64,000 nucleotides of DNA from Streptococcus sp. HF-1907 (GTDB lineage: Bacteria; Bacillota; Bacilli; Lactobacillales; Streptococcaceae): NCBI RefSeq assembly GCF_015594605.1, contig NZ_JADNQT010000010.1, positions 1 through 64,000 on the forward strand, written 5' to 3'. Below, piece after piece: positions 41,208-50,610 of this stretch (position 1 is its first letter; every line of letters begins with the position of its first letter). The notes beneath the pieces were generated by a model. It had not been told where the DNA came from. It saw only the letters and a program-made list of their open reading frames with translations, and searched no databases. The position numbers and the translations under genes are program-made.

Positions 41208-42089
41208 TTAAGCTTTATTTGCTGAACCAAATACATCGATACGTTCTTCAACGGCAACTGTAATTGCATCGAAACCTGGTTTCAAGAATTTACGTGGGTC
41301 GAAGAGTTTTTTCTTCATGTATTCTGCTTCGTTAGCGTTGAATTCTGCTACAAAGTTACGAGTTGCTTTGCAGAATGCCAATTGACATTCAGTGTTAACG
41401 TTAACTTTAGCAACACCAAGTTTGATAGCAGCTTGGATTTGATCGTCAGGGATACCTGATCCACCGTGCAATACGATTGGGAAGCCTGGAACAGCTTCAG
41501 TCAATTTTTGCAAGTGATCAAGGTGAAGACCTTTCCAGTTTTCTGGGTAAGGACCGTGGATGTTACCGATACCTGCAGCCAAGAAGTCAATACCAGTTGC
41601 AACCATAGCTTTAGCATCTTCGATTGGTGCCAATTCACCGTCACCGATGATACCATCTTCTTCACCACCGATTGTACCAACTTCAGCTTCAACTGAGATG
41701 CCTTTAGCGTGTGCTTTTTCAACAACTTCTTTAGCCAATTTAAGGTTTTCTTCAACTGGAAGGTGTGAACCGTCGAACATTACTGAAGTGTAACCAACTT
41801 CGATACATTCCAATGCATCTTCAAAGTGGCCGTGGTCAAGGTGAATAGCAACTGGTACAGTGATACCCATTGATTCTACAAGGTTTTCGATAAGTGCTTT
41901 ACAAAGTTTGTAACCACCCATGTATTTAGCTGCACCCATAGAAGTTTGGATAAGAACTGGAGCTTGTTTAGCTTCTGCTGCACGCAAGATAGCTTGTGTC
42001 CATTCAAGGTCATTTGTGTTGAATCCACCTACAGCATAGCCGTTATCACGAGCTGCTTGGACGAATTTTTCTGCTGAAACGATTGCCAT
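41208..42089 (-). CDS. fba: Fructose-bisphosphate aldolase, class II
   Basis: Zinc aldolase of glycolysis, 293 residues. Zinc ligands in VAIHLDHGHFEDALE and IVLHGGSG; active-site segment EVGTIGGEEDG and VNVNTE. Codon use is strongly biased (GCA, GAA, AAA, CAA), as in highly expressed genes. RBS AGGAGG. An extended -10 TGCTAGAAT lies about 50 bases upstream on the minus strand. Confidence 0.97.
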   Translation of the reverse strand: MAIVSAEKFVQAARDNGYAVGGFNTNDLEWTQAILRAAEAKQAPVLIQTSMGAAKYMGGYKLCKALIENLVESMGITVPVAIHLDHGHFEDALECIEVGYTSVMFDGSHLPVEENLKLAKEVVEKAHAKGISVEAEVGTIGGEEDGIIGDGELAPIEDAKAMVATGIDFLAAGIGNIHGPYPENWKGLHLDHLQKLTEAVPGFPIVLHGGSGIPDDQIQAAIKLGVAKVNVNTECQLAFCKATRNFVAEFNANEAEYMKKKLFDPRKFLKPGFDAITVAVEERIDVFGSANKA

Positions 42090-42214
42090 TAGTCAGGCCT
42101 CCTATTTATTTTTTGAGCTTCGCTCATTTACATTGTTAATTCTAGCACAATTCTTAATAAATTGCTAGTTTTTTAGTGAAAATGGGGGAGAAACCTTATG
42201 AAAAATAGCTTACT

Positions 42215-43609
42215 TTATTTTCCAGCCGTTTTCATGTCGGATTTTGCGCTGGCAATTTGCCATTTAACCTGGTCAAATCCTGTGCCTCCTAAGGAATTAC
42301 GACGTTCTACTGCTGTGTGAGATTTGAGCGTTTCGTAGATATCTTCTTCTATTAAATTAGAAATTTCTTGGTAACTTTCGAGGGACACGTCCTGCAAATA
42401 ATAGCCAGCTTTGGTGCATTCCAAGACCAACTTACCAACAATTTCGTGGGCTTCACGGAAAGGAAGTCCCTTAGAAGCAAGATAATCTGCTAGTTCAGTC
42501 GCATTTGAAAAGTCTTTCTCAGTTGACTCTGCCATGCGCTTGTCATTGACCGTCATGGTATTAATCATACCAGCCAAAATGTCGATAGCTATAGTGATAG
42601 TCTCAGCTGTATCAAACATACCTTCCTTGTCTTCTTGAAGGTCCTTGTTATAAGCCAAAGGCAGAGATTTCATAACCGTCAAAAGACCAATCAAATTGCC
42701 GTAGACACGACCGGATTTTCCACGGATAAGCTCCGCCATATCAGGATTTTTCTTCTGAGGCATGATTGATGAGCCTGTTGAAAAAGTGTCTGACAGAGTC
42801 ACAAATTGGTACTCGTGGCTACACCAGTTAATGATTTCCTCACAAAGACGAGACATGTGCATCATGAGAATGCTGGCATTTGATAAGAATTCTAAGATAA
42901 AATCACGGTCAGATACAGCATCAAGTGAGTTGCTGTAAGGTTTGGCAAAGCCCATGAGCTGCGCTGTCAGTTCACGGTCGATGGGGAAGGTTGTACCCGC
43001 CAAAGCTGCCGCACCAAGCGGAGAAATGTCCGCATGTTTCACGTTGAACTCAAAACGCTCGCTGTCGCGGGTGAACATACTGTAATAAGCCATGAGGTGA
43101 TGCCCAAATGAAATCGGTTGAGCGTGTTGCAAGTGGGTGTAGCCTGGCATGATGGTGTAGACATGCTTATCAGCCAAGGTCACCAAAGATTGACGTAGGT
43201 TGCCCAATTTTTCAATGACTTCTGATAATTTGTCCTTGAGATATAGGTGCATATCGGTTGCCACTTGGTCATTACGTGAACGGGCTGTGTGGAGTTTCCC
43301 TGCTACTGCACCAATTTCAGCGGTTAGGAGGCTTTCAATGTTCATGTGAATGTCTTCGTTAGAGACATCAAAGACCAGCTGTCCTGCTTCGTACTGCGCC
43401 AGCAATTTTTCAAGACCATCCTTAATAGTATCTGCTTCTTCTTGAGCGATAATCCCTGTCGCACCAAGCATAGTCACGTGAGCAATAGAGCCCTGAATGT
43501 CAAATTTTGCCATTTTTTGGTCAAAACTGATAGAAGCTCCGAACTCCTCAACCCATTTTTCAAGGCCAGCCTCAAAACGACCGCCCCATAATTTGTGATT
43601 TTCTGCCAT
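42215..43609 (-). CDS. argH: Argininosuccinate lyase
   Basis: Last step of arginine synthesis, splitting argininosuccinate to arginine and fumarate. 464 residues. Signature [20 protein letters not shown], with [13 protein letters not shown] and [12 protein letters not shown]. An upstream in-frame Met at 43642 lacks an RBS; I choose the ATG at 43609 ([13 protein letters not shown]), which is the normal N-terminus. Downstream of argG, separated by 763 bases of structured sequence. Confidence 0.96.
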   Translation of the reverse strand: MAENHKLWGGRFEAGLEKWVEEFGASISFDQKMAKFDIQGSIAHVTMLGATGIIAQEEADTIKDGLEKLLAQYEAGQLVFDVSNEDIHMNIESLLTAEIGAVAGKLHTARSRNDQVATDMHLYLKDKLSEVIEKLGNLRQSLVTLADKHVYTIMPGYTHLQHAQPISFGHHLMAYYSMFTRDSERFEFNVKHADISPLGAAALAGTTFPIDRELTAQLMGFAKPYSNSLDAVSDRDFILEFLSNASILMMHMSRLCEEIINWCSHEYQFVTLSDTFSTGSSIMPQKKNPDMAELIRGKSGRVYGNLIGLLTVMKSLPLAYNKDLQEDKEGMFDTAETITIAIDILAGMINTMTVNDKRMAESTEKDFSNATELADYLASKGLPFREAHEIVGKLVLECTKAGYYLQDVSLESYQEISNLIEEDIYETLKSHTAVERRNSLGGTGFDQVKWQIASAKSDMKTAGK

Positions 43610-43673
43610 AATCTTATCTCTTTTCTTACTTTTAACATCCAAAACTTGTTTTTGATATTTTCTTAGATAGCTC

Positions 43674-44371
43674 GGACGGAAGCCACCTCCTTCGGAGTTT
43701 CATTCCTAATTTTTGAGCCTAAAGTTTCAAAAATCCCGTTATCAGTGACACCTTCGCTGTCACTGATAATCCCGCTACGGCGAAAATATCAGTTTGAGCT
43801 CACTTCGTTCGCAGATTACCTACAAGTTCAGTTGTTACTTTTACTTAATATTAAACAAAAGCCGGGACCGTCGTCTCAGCTCTTGAATGTCTCTCTGGAC
43901 ATGAAGCCCGCAGGCTTTTTCGAGGTGTCTCTCTGGGCACTTTATCGAGATAGGGTAGTGTAAGAAAAGAGTTTCAGATGGAGCTCTCTGACTCCTTTTA
44001 TCTGAAGGTTTTTCTTACAAAAATTCTTTTTAGTAATAGTTTCCTTAACGTAGCAAGTCTATCTAGCGGCTAAAGTCACTGATAGACTACGGCAACCACT
44101 ATTGTAGATTGCCTAGCAACCTTACTAACTCCAATTGCAAAATAATATCGATTTTGCAATTTCCGTATCGTTGGTAGTGTGGACGCAAGCGAAGCCTGGA
44201 CGGCTTCCATTGCTAATCTTGAGCCCCCTTTGCTTCCTAATTTTCAAGCTCAGGTAGAAATCGTCCACTGGACGTTTTCTACCCAAATTTTTCCGTTGTC
44301 AGTGACACTTACGTGTCACTGATAATTCCATTACGGCGGAAACTATCGGTGATTGGCTCACTTCGTTCGCA
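43674..44371. repeat. Diverged duplicated element and hairpin array between argG and argH
   Basis: Two related copies, A (about 43674-43813) and B (about 44195-44371). Each ends in the same 16 bases GCTCACTTCGTTCGCA (43798, 44356). Each has a long hairpin: A, 12-bp perfect stem 43739-43750/43758-43769; B, 13-bp stem 44296-44308/44313-44325. Each also has a shared CGCTACGGCG- or CATTACGGCG-like box. Between them lie a hairpin at 43960-44018 (GTAAGAAAA / TTTTTCTTAC with inner TTTCAGAT / ATCTGAA) and a perfect 11-bp stem at 44133-44161 (AATTGCAAAAT / ATTTTGCAATT). No convincing ORF. On the argG-argH transcript this would be a chain of at least four stem-loops. Confidence 0.65.
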
Positions 44372-44372
44372 A

Positions 44373-45563
44373 TTATTTGTTGTTTACTTGTGAGTTTACT
44401 TGTGTTGGTAGTCCCCATAGTTTGATGAAGCCTACGGCTGCGTCTTGGTCGAAGCTGTCTGCTGATGTATAAGTTGCCAAGTTTTCATCATAGAGTGAAT
44501 TTGGTGATTTACGTGCAACTACCTTAGCTGAGCCTTTGTAAAGTTTTACTTTAGCTGTACCGTTAACAACTTTTTGTGTTTCTTTGATGTAGGCAATAAT
44601 TGCTTCTGTCGCCGGGCTAAACCAAAGAGCATTGTAAATCAGGTTAGACAATTCATTTTCAAGGATTGGTTTGAAGTGTGAGACTTCACGTACCAAGGTG
44701 ATGTCTTCGATTTCTTTATGGGCTGTCAAGAGAACAGTTGCTCCTGGGCATTCGTAGATTTCACGAGATTTAATACCGACAAGTCTGTTTTCAACGTGGT
44801 CGATACGTCCGATTCCGTGTTTACCAGCAATGACGTTGAGTTCTTGGATGAGGTCAGCCAATTTCATTTCTTTGCCGTTGATGGCAGCTGGTTTACCAGC
44901 TTCAAAGGTGATTTCAACGAATTCAGCTTCGTTTGGTGCAGCTTCTGGTGAATTTGTGATACCAAAGGCTTCTTCTGGGGCTTCATTCCATGGGTTTTCT
45001 AGGACACCACATTCGTTGGCGCGTCCCCAAAGGTTTTGGTCAACTGAGTATGGATTGTCAAGGTCAGCTGGGACTGGCACACCATTTTCTTTAGCGTAGT
45101 TGATTTCTTCTTCACGAGACCACTTCCATTCACGAACTGGGGCTACCACTTTCAATTCTGGGTCAAGCGCAGCGATGGCCACCTCGAAACGAACTTGGTC
45201 ATTTCCCTTACCAGTACAACCGTGCGCGATTGTTGTGGCACCTGTTTTGTGGGCAATTTCAACCAATTTTTTAGAAATAACGGGACGGCTAAGTGCTGAT
45301 ACCAATGGGTATTTTTGCTCATACATAGCATGAGCTTGAAGAGCTGGAAGAACGTAGTCTTCCGCAAATTCATCCTTAACATCCAAAACGTAAGATTCAA
45401 CCGCACCAACTGTCAAGGCTTTATCATGGATGAAATCAAGGTCTTTCCCTTCGCCGACATCCATACAAACCGCAACAACATCATAATCTTTTTTAAGCCA
45501 TGTGATTGCGACTGATGTATCAAGACCACCGGAATACGCTAGAATTACTTTTTCTTTTGACAT
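44373..45563 (-). CDS. argG: Argininosuccinate synthase
   Basis: ATP-dependent ligation of citrulline and aspartate. 396 residues. P-loop [16 protein letters not shown]; substrate segments [36 protein letters not shown] and [21 protein letters not shown]. Weak RBS GAGAAA. Has its own promoter and is followed by the structured gap and argH. Confidence 0.97.
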   Translation of the reverse strand: MSKEKVILAYSGGLDTSVAITWLKKDYDVVAVCMDVGEGKDLDFIHDKALTVGAVESYVLDVKDEFAEDYVLPALQAHAMYEQKYPLVSALSRPVISKKLVEIAHKTGATTIAHGCTGKGNDQVRFEVAIAALDPELKVVAPVREWKWSREEEINYAKENGVPVPADLDNPYSVDQNLWGRANECGVLENPWNEAPEEAFGITNSPEAAPNEAEFVEITFEAGKPAAINGKEMKLADLIQELNVIAGKHGIGRIDHVENRLVGIKSREIYECPGATVLLTAHKEIEDITLVREVSHFKPILENELSNLIYNALWFSPATEAIIAYIKETQKVVNGTAKVKLYKGSAKVVARKSPNSLYDENLATYTSADSFDQDAAVGFIKLWGLPTQVNSQVNNK

Positions 45564-45609
45564 AATATTTTTCTCTTTTCTTACTTTTTTATTTTTATTA
45601 ACTTTATGT

Positions 45610-45642
45610 GTATAATTATACTATTTAAAAATTATATGTCAA
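45610..45642 (-). promoter_or_regulatory. argG promoter overlapping an ArgR-like palindrome
   Basis: Minus strand TTGACA (45637-45642), 16 bases, TATAAT (45615-45620). The -10 lies within the perfect 12-bp palindrome GTATAATTATAC (45610-45621), close to the AT-rich ARG-box form. ArgR-type repression is inferred. Confidence 0.65.
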
Positions 45643-45785
45643 CACTTTTTTGGAAAAAAATTCAAAAATATTTTGTTTTTTTGTGTTTTATTCCGTATTT
45701 ATTGCATATTTACAGCAAAACTCTAAATCTAGCTTATAATATTTACGATTTATGATGAATATTTTCCAATAGCTACTAATAAAAA

Positions 45786-45807
45786 AAGCCGAGACAACTC
45801 TCGACTT
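45786..45807 (-). terminator. gltX terminator
   Basis: Minus strand AAGTCGAGA / TCTCGGCTT (one G-U), then TTTTT, nine bases after the stop. Confidence 0.9.
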
Positions 45808-45815
45808 CTTATCTA

Positions 45816-47270
45816 TTACAATTGCGCAAGCATGTTATCAATATGCTCGATTGATTTCTCTTTACCGAGTAGGTAGATGGTATCTGGCAACTCTGGACCG
45901 TGCATTTCTCCTGAAACGGCGATACGGATTGGCATGAAGAGGTTTTTACCTTTGATGCCTGTTTCTTTTTGAACAGCCTTGATTTGTGGGAAGATGTTTT
46001 CTGATTTGAAATCTTCGTCTGACATGGCTGCCAATTTGTCACGGAAAGCTTTGAGGACAGTCGGCACGGTTTCACCTGCCATGAAGTCTTTTTCGGCTTC
46101 GGTCAATTCTGGGAAATCAGCGAAGAAGAGGTCAGTCAATGGCACGATTTCATCAACAGATTTCATTTGTGGTTTGTAGAGTTCAACCATTTTTTCAGCT
46201 TTATCTGTCAAACGACCAGCTTCTTCCAAGAATGGTTTTGCCATATCAAAGATGGTTGAAAGCTCAGCTTTTTTGATGTATTCGTTACTCATCCAGTCAA
46301 GTTTCTTCTGGTCGAAGGCAGCTGGTGATTTGCTGAGACGATTTTCATCAAAGAGTTTGATGAGTTCTTCGCGTGAGAAGATTTCGTCTTCACCACCTGG
46401 GTTCCATCCTAGAAGAGCAATGAAGTTGAAGACCGCTTCTGGAAGGTAACCTTTTTTACGGTAATCTTCGATAAATTGAAGGGTGTTAGTATCGCGTTTA
46501 GACAACTTCTTACCAGTTTCAGAATTGATGATAAGAGTCATGTGTCCAAAGGCTGGCGCTTCCCAACCAAGAGCCTCATAAACCATGAGCTGTTTGGGTG
46601 TATTGGCAATGTGGTCATCTCCACGGATAACGTGTGAAATTTGCATATCGTGGTCATCTATAACAACGGCGAAGTTGTAAGTTGGGTAACCGTCACGTTT
46701 TTGAATAACCCAGTCACCACCGATGTTGCCACCTTCAAACTCGATGTCGCCTTTAACGATATCAGTCCATTTGTAGATACCAGCTTCGTTCACTGCGATA
46801 CGAACCGTTGGCACAATACCAGCTGCTTCACGTTCAGCGATGTAAGCTGCTTTTTCGGCTTCAGACATGCCAAGGTATTCGTTGATGTAGCGAGGTGTTT
46901 CACCAGCGGCTTCTTGACGTTCACGCTCAGCAGCCAATTCTTCTTCGGTCACGTAAGATTTGTAGGCTTTACCTTCTGCCAAAAGTTGGTCAATGTATTT
47001 TTGGTAAAGGTCAAGGCGTTCTGACTGACGGTAGCGTTCATGGGTTTGTGGGCTTTCATCCCAATCCATTCCCAACCATTTAAGGTTTTCAAGCTGTGAA
47101 CGTTCACCATCTTCAACGTGACGTTTACGGTCAGTATCTTCGATACGAATGATAAAATCACCACCGTGATGACGTGCGTAGAGATAGTTGAAAAGCGCAG
47201 TACGCGCATTACCGATGTGTAACAATCCAGTTGGACTTGGTGCATAACGCACACGAATTTTGTTAGCCAA
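45816..47270 (-). CDS. gltX: Glutamyl-tRNA synthetase
   Basis: Class I synthetase charging tRNA-Glu (and tRNA-Gln in organisms with GatCAB). 484 residues. HIGH motif [20 protein letters not shown] variant [14 protein letters not shown] take TTG at 47270 as the start ([15 protein letters not shown]): AGGAG lies seven bases upstream and the protein then begins as in homologues. An upstream TTG at 47300 has no RBS. Confidence 0.95.
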   Translation of the reverse strand: MANKIRVRYAPSPTGLLHIGNARTALFNYLYARHHGGDFIIRIEDTDRKRHVEDGERSQLENLKWLGMDWDESPQTHERYRQSERLDLYQKYIDQLLAEGKAYKSYVTEEELAAERERQEAAGETPRYINEYLGMSEAEKAAYIAEREAAGIVPTVRIAVNEAGIYKWTDIVKGDIEFEGGNIGGDWVIQKRDGYPTYNFAVVIDDHDMQISHVIRGDDHIANTPKQLMVYEALGWEAPAFGHMTLIINSETGKKLSKRDTNTLQFIEDYRKKGYLPEAVFNFIALLGWNPGGEDEIFSREELIKLFDENRLSKSPAAFDQKKLDWMSNEYIKKAELSTIFDMAKPFLEEAGRLTDKAEKMVELYKPQMKSVDEIVPLTDLFFADFPELTEAEKDFMAGETVPTVLKAFRDKLAAMSDEDFKSENIFPQIKAVQKETGIKGKNLFMPIRIAVSGEMHGPELPDTIYLLGKEKSIEHIDNMLAQL

Positions 47271-47352
47271 TGCATTTCTCCTGTAAATATAATTATTCAA
47301 TCTTTAATATTATACCACTAAATAAGTAAAATCCAATAAAAATCACTTAAAG

Positions 47353-47568
47353 AGCACGACAAACGCATGAAGAAAATGTGCACAACTTAAATTTTCATCG
47401 TGTGTATTTTATATGAAATTTTCTTGAAAATTATCGAGATATCTAGATTTTTTCATTCAACAGTACCCGTTTCCGAGTACATTATAGTACTATTTTATAA
47501 AAAATAACTCAAAATTTATGAAAAATAGTTTTCTGAAATCAATAGTTTCTTCATGCGTTTGTCGTGCT
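47353..47568. mobile_element. 216-bp element with 23-nt perfect inverted ends (MITE-like)
   Basis: The left end begins AGCACGACAAACGCATGAAG and continues AAA (47353-47375); its exact reverse complement is at 47546-47568. The 170-bp interior is AT-rich and contains AATTTTCTTGAAAATT and GTACTATTTTATAAAA-like stretches but no ORF above ten codons. No clear target duplication flanks it (left ...CTTAAAG, right TACAGA...). Size and ends fit a miniature inverted-repeat element; a long-stem RNA is the alternative. Confidence 0.6.
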
Positions 47569-47968
47569 TACAGAGGTCAGAACAAGATTGGGAAAGACCA
47601 TCTTTTTGACTGTATCCTCCTATCTGCGCGTTGTCGGGTCAACAGGCTAAGGCTGATTTCCCAAGGTCAACTATCAATCAACCACGACGACTAATAGTCA
47701 TGAGAGCTAGCAATAGCCTACCAAACGAGAAAGGTTCCTAAAACTTGGGCAGACCATCGCTGACAGCTAGAACCTCTCGTAAAACTGCAGCAAGTGTTAG
47801 CAAGATAATCTAAAAGGAAATTATTTCAGTTACTAGCTGGAATTGCTAAACGAAACAAGCTGGCAGGCGCTACTCTACTAGATGCCATCACGCGATGCTA
47901 CATAACCACCCACGCTACCATTATCCGCCTCCTTCTTACAAAAATCAAGGCGCTTCCAGCACAGTTTG
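47569..47968. other. Unassigned gap between the inverted-repeat element and the oleate hydratase promoter
   Basis: Less AT-rich than its surroundings but no intact gene recognised. On the minus strand AGGAGG (47928-47933) stands six bases before an ATG (47921) whose frame stops after seven codons (MVAWVVM). The plus frame from 47581 encodes 37 residues with no start. This looks like the relic of one or more genes, but I cannot name them. Confidence 0.4.
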
Positions 47969-48027
47969 CAAACGTTTGTACAAAAACCACTTTTGGGAAT
48001 TGCAATCTCATTTGAGGGGACTATAAT
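47969..48027 (+). promoter_or_regulatory. Promoter of the small peptide and oleate hydratase, with palindrome
   Basis: TTGCAA (48000-48005), 16 bases, TATAAT (48022-48027). About 22 bases upstream lies the 10-bp palindrome CAAACGTTTG (47969-47978). It is two mismatches from a CcpA cre site but could equally be the operator of a fatty-acid-sensing TetR-type repressor. Confidence 0.65.
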
Positions 48028-48057
48028 ACAGGTATATTTAGAAAGAAGGTCATTGAT

Positions 48058-48195
48058 ATGAAAAAATGTCTCTTGAAAACAGGTCTCGGACTAGGCTTAG
48101 GAGCCCTTCTAGAACTTGCTTATTTAGCGAAAAAAACCGAATTTTTCAAAAGCGATAAAGAGCTCTACGATGAATTCGACTCTACCTTGAACTAG
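48058..48195 (+). CDS. Small membrane peptide, 45 residues, upstream of oleate hydratase
   Basis: ATG at 48058 with AGAAGG about 12 bases upstream. It encodes MKKCLLKTGLGLGLGALLEL, then AYLAKKTEFFKSDKELYDEF, ending TAG at 48193-48195. One hydrophobic, glycine-rich segment (about 8-23) flanked by lysines, then a charged tail. Too short for most gene callers. It is 12 bases before the oleate hydratase ATG and after the only clear promoter, so the two are cotranscribed. I know of no function; a membrane tether or partner of the hydratase is speculation. Confidence 0.75.
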   Translation: MKKCLLKTGLGLGLGALLELAYLAKKTEFFKSDKELYDEFDSTLN

Positions 48196-48207
48196 GAGGA
48201 TAAGACC

Positions 48208-49902
48208 ATGCAAAAGAAAAAAGCGATTATGATCGGGGCTGGTTTGTCAAATATGGCTGCCGCTGTTTACCTTATTCAAGAAGGCAAGTGGAAAGGTGAC
48301 CAAATCACTTTCTATGCTCTAGATGACCACGGTGCCAATGACGGTGCACCAACTAGAGCCACAACTGATGAATACTGGAACAAAAACCATCCTATGGAAA
48401 ATCAAACAGGTTATATTGCTCGTGGTGGGCGCATGCTCAACTACCGCACTTATGTGGACTTGATGGACCTGCTTGACCGTATTCCATCCGCTACAGAGCC
48501 CGGTCTCACTGCTGCTGAGGACACTCGTCAATTCGACTCAGCCCATCGGACTTACGACAAAGCTCGGCTATTGGCCAAAGGCCTTGGTATCATCGACGGT
48601 GGCAAACTCGGTCTCAACGGCACCAGTCGCAAGCTCTTAACCCAGCTCATCATGATGCCCGACTCTGAGGAAGAAAATCTTGATAATGTGACTATCGCTG
48701 ACTTCTTCAAGGATAATCCTGAGTTCTTTGAAACTAACTTCTGGTACATGTGGGAAACGACTTTTGCCTTCCGCACTCGTAGTTCTGCTCAAGAACTACG
48801 CCGTTACATGCATCAAATGATTTACGAATTTACGCAAATCGAACACTTGGTTGGTGTCAATCGCACGCGCTACAATCAATACGAAAGCATCATGCTTCCT
48901 TTGGTTAATTACTTGAAAGAACAAGGTTGCCACATCGTCCTCAATCGTTTGGTAACTGACTGGGAATTCAAAGACAGCAAGATGCAAGATGAAATCACTG
49001 TTACTGGACTTCACATGACCAACACCGAAACTGGCGAAGAAGAATTGGTAGCCATTGACGACGACACAGCTGTTATCTTCACCAACGGTTCTATCACCGA
49101 CTCAGCAACCCTCGGTGACTTCAACACGCCAGCTCCAGAAAATATGGACTACGGTGCTGCTTCAGGACTTTGGAAGAAAGCAACTGAGCACTTCTACAAT
49201 CTCGGTAATGCCGATAAATTCTTTGCCGACCGCGATGCCAGCGAATGGGTTAGCTTTACCCTTACAACCAAGGACCACACCCTTCTCAATGAGATTACCC
49301 GTATTACCACTCAAGAACCTGGTAACGCCCTTAATTCCTTCATTTCTGACGGTGCTGTAACGCCTCTTGGTCAAAAAGATGTGACCATGTCTATCGTGGT
49401 TCATCATCAACCCCACTTCACTAGCCAACAACCTAACGAAACCGTTCTTTGGGGCTACTTCCTCTACCCACGCCGCCACGGTGAATTTGTCGATAAACCT
49501 TACATCGAAATGACTGGTAAAGAAATGCTTCAAGAACTTCTTGGACAATTGTCAAAAGTTGACCCAGGTCCAATCAATATCAATACCAAAGAAGAAGCCA
49601 TCATGGACAGCGTCATCAACTGTATCCCAGTTTACATGCCATACGCTTCCGCTCTCTTCAATAACCGCGCCAAAACTGACCGACCAAAAGTTATTCCTAA
49701 GAACTCAACTAACCTTGCCTTCACTGGTGAATTTGTTGAACAACCTTACCAAATGATTTTCACTGAAAACAGCGCCGTCCGCTCTGGTGAAATCGCAGCC
49801 TACCACTTTGCAGGCATCCCAATGTCCCACCTGGTTCCAACCCCACGCTACGATAAAGATATTAAAACTCTGCTCCGTGCAGCTAAGAAAATGTTTGAAT
49901 AA
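48208..49902 (+). CDS. ohyA: Oleate hydratase (67-kDa myosin-cross-reactive antigen family)
   Basis: FAD enzyme that adds water to the cis-9 double bond of unsaturated fatty acids, making 10-hydroxystearate and thereby detoxifying host or rumen fatty acids. 564 residues. N-terminal FAD motif MIGAGLSNMAAAVYLIQEG; the RGGRMLNYRTYVDLMDLLDRIPS and DEYWNKNHPMENQTGYIARGG regions are diagnostic. RBS AGGAGG nine bases before the ATG. It acts at the membrane surface. With FakA in the same window it forms part of exogenous fatty acid handling. Confidence 0.95.
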   Translation: MQKKKAIMIGAGLSNMAAAVYLIQEGKWKGDQITFYALDDHGANDGAPTRATTDEYWNKNHPMENQTGYIARGGRMLNYRTYVDLMDLLDRIPSATEPGLTAAEDTRQFDSAHRTYDKARLLAKGLGIIDGGKLGLNGTSRKLLTQLIMMPDSEEENLDNVTIADFFKDNPEFFETNFWYMWETTFAFRTRSSAQELRRYMHQMIYEFTQIEHLVGVNRTRYNQYESIMLPLVNYLKEQGCHIVLNRLVTDWEFKDSKMQDEITVTGLHMTNTETGEEELVAIDDDTAVIFTNGSITDSATLGDFNTPAPENMDYGAASGLWKKATEHFYNLGNADKFFADRDASEWVSFTLTTKDHTLLNEITRITTQEPGNALNSFISDGAVTPLGQKDVTMSIVVHHQPHFTSQQPNETVLWGYFLYPRRHGEFVDKPYIEMTGKEMLQELLGQLSKVDPGPININTKEEAIMDSVINCIPVYMPYASALFNNRAKTDRPKVIPKNSTNLAFTGEFVEQPYQMIFTENSAVRSGEIAAYHFAGIPMSHLVPTPRYDKDIKTLLRAAKKMFE

Positions 49903-49916
49903 CTTCGATGACTAAC

Positions 49917-49952
49917 GAAACACCCTTCGACTAAATTGCCAAAGGGTGTTTC
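49917..49952 (+). terminator. ohyA terminator
   Basis: Perfect 11-bp stem GAAACACCCTT / AAGGGTGTTTC, then ATTTTAT. Confidence 0.8.
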
Positions 49953-49955
49953 ATT

Positions 49956-50606
49956 TTATAAATAAATCACTTCCAAATGTCCGAAGGCAACTTCTCCTTG
50001 GAGATAGAGGGTTTTATGAGTTTCATTCAAATTTTGTGGCACTTTGACTGCTGCAAATGAACTTTCAACAGATGACAAGACTTTCCAGTCTGAAGGGACA
50101 AACAGTTTCATATTACCAAAGCCGACTTCGACTTCAAAAGTCGCACTGTCACCAGCTATTTCAGATTGGTCAAAGTAGATATTGGCATTGCCAAAAGCCA
50201 CTTCACGTTTGGCGTAGGTGAAGTCAGACTCATTGATGTAGAGATTTGAACTACCAAAGCTGACATCCTTATCGCTGTCGCTAAATTTTCCAGTGACGGT
50301 CACCAATCGACGCTTAGGTTTGACCAGTAAATCAACACCGACAGCCACCAAACCAGCTGCTACAAACATGGTCCACAGTGACAAAGTAACCCAGTCATAG
50401 ACTGAATTTAAAATGATAAAGGTCACACCACCCAGAAAAATCGCACTGCCCCAATTACCATCCAACAAGCTATGCAGGGTCAAATAAGCAAAGACCAAGG
50501 TCCCAAGCATCGGCCACAGAGGCAGCTCCGCTAAGCCGAGTTGCCCTTGGAAAATAAGCACGCCCGCTAGGGCAATCAGTGCTACCCCTAAAATTGATTT
50601 TTTCAT
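49956..50606 (-). CDS. LiaF-like membrane protein (cell-wall stress type)
   Basis: 216 residues. Three or four N-terminal helices (about 5-95, LiaI/LiaF-like) precede a C-terminal beta-rich domain with the repeating pattern SFGSSNLYINES, AFGNANIYFDQS, GFGNMKLFVPSDW and AFGHLEVIYL, the LiaF/DUF2154 right-handed fold. LiaF proteins restrain LiaRS-type stress sensing. Here the partner is not a two-component pair but a lone LytTR regulator five bases upstream, so this is a distinct module. Confidence 0.8.
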   Translation of the reverse strand: MKKSILGVALIALAGVLIFQGQLGLAELPLWPMLGTLVFAYLTLHSLLDGNWGSAIFLGGVTFIILNSVYDWVTLSLWTMFVAAGLVAVGVDLLVKPKRRLVTVTGKFSDSDKDVSFGSSNLYINESDFTYAKREVAFGNANIYFDQSEIAGDSATFEVEVGFGNMKLFVPSDWKVLSSVESSFAAVKVPQNLNETHKTLYLQGEVAFGHLEVIYL

Positions 50607-50610
50607 TTTC

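Noticed and set aside
43745..43963. 72-residue plus-strand ORF in the argG-argH gap
   Set aside because: It runs through the repeat A hairpin, has no RBS, and its frame is not kept in repeat B.
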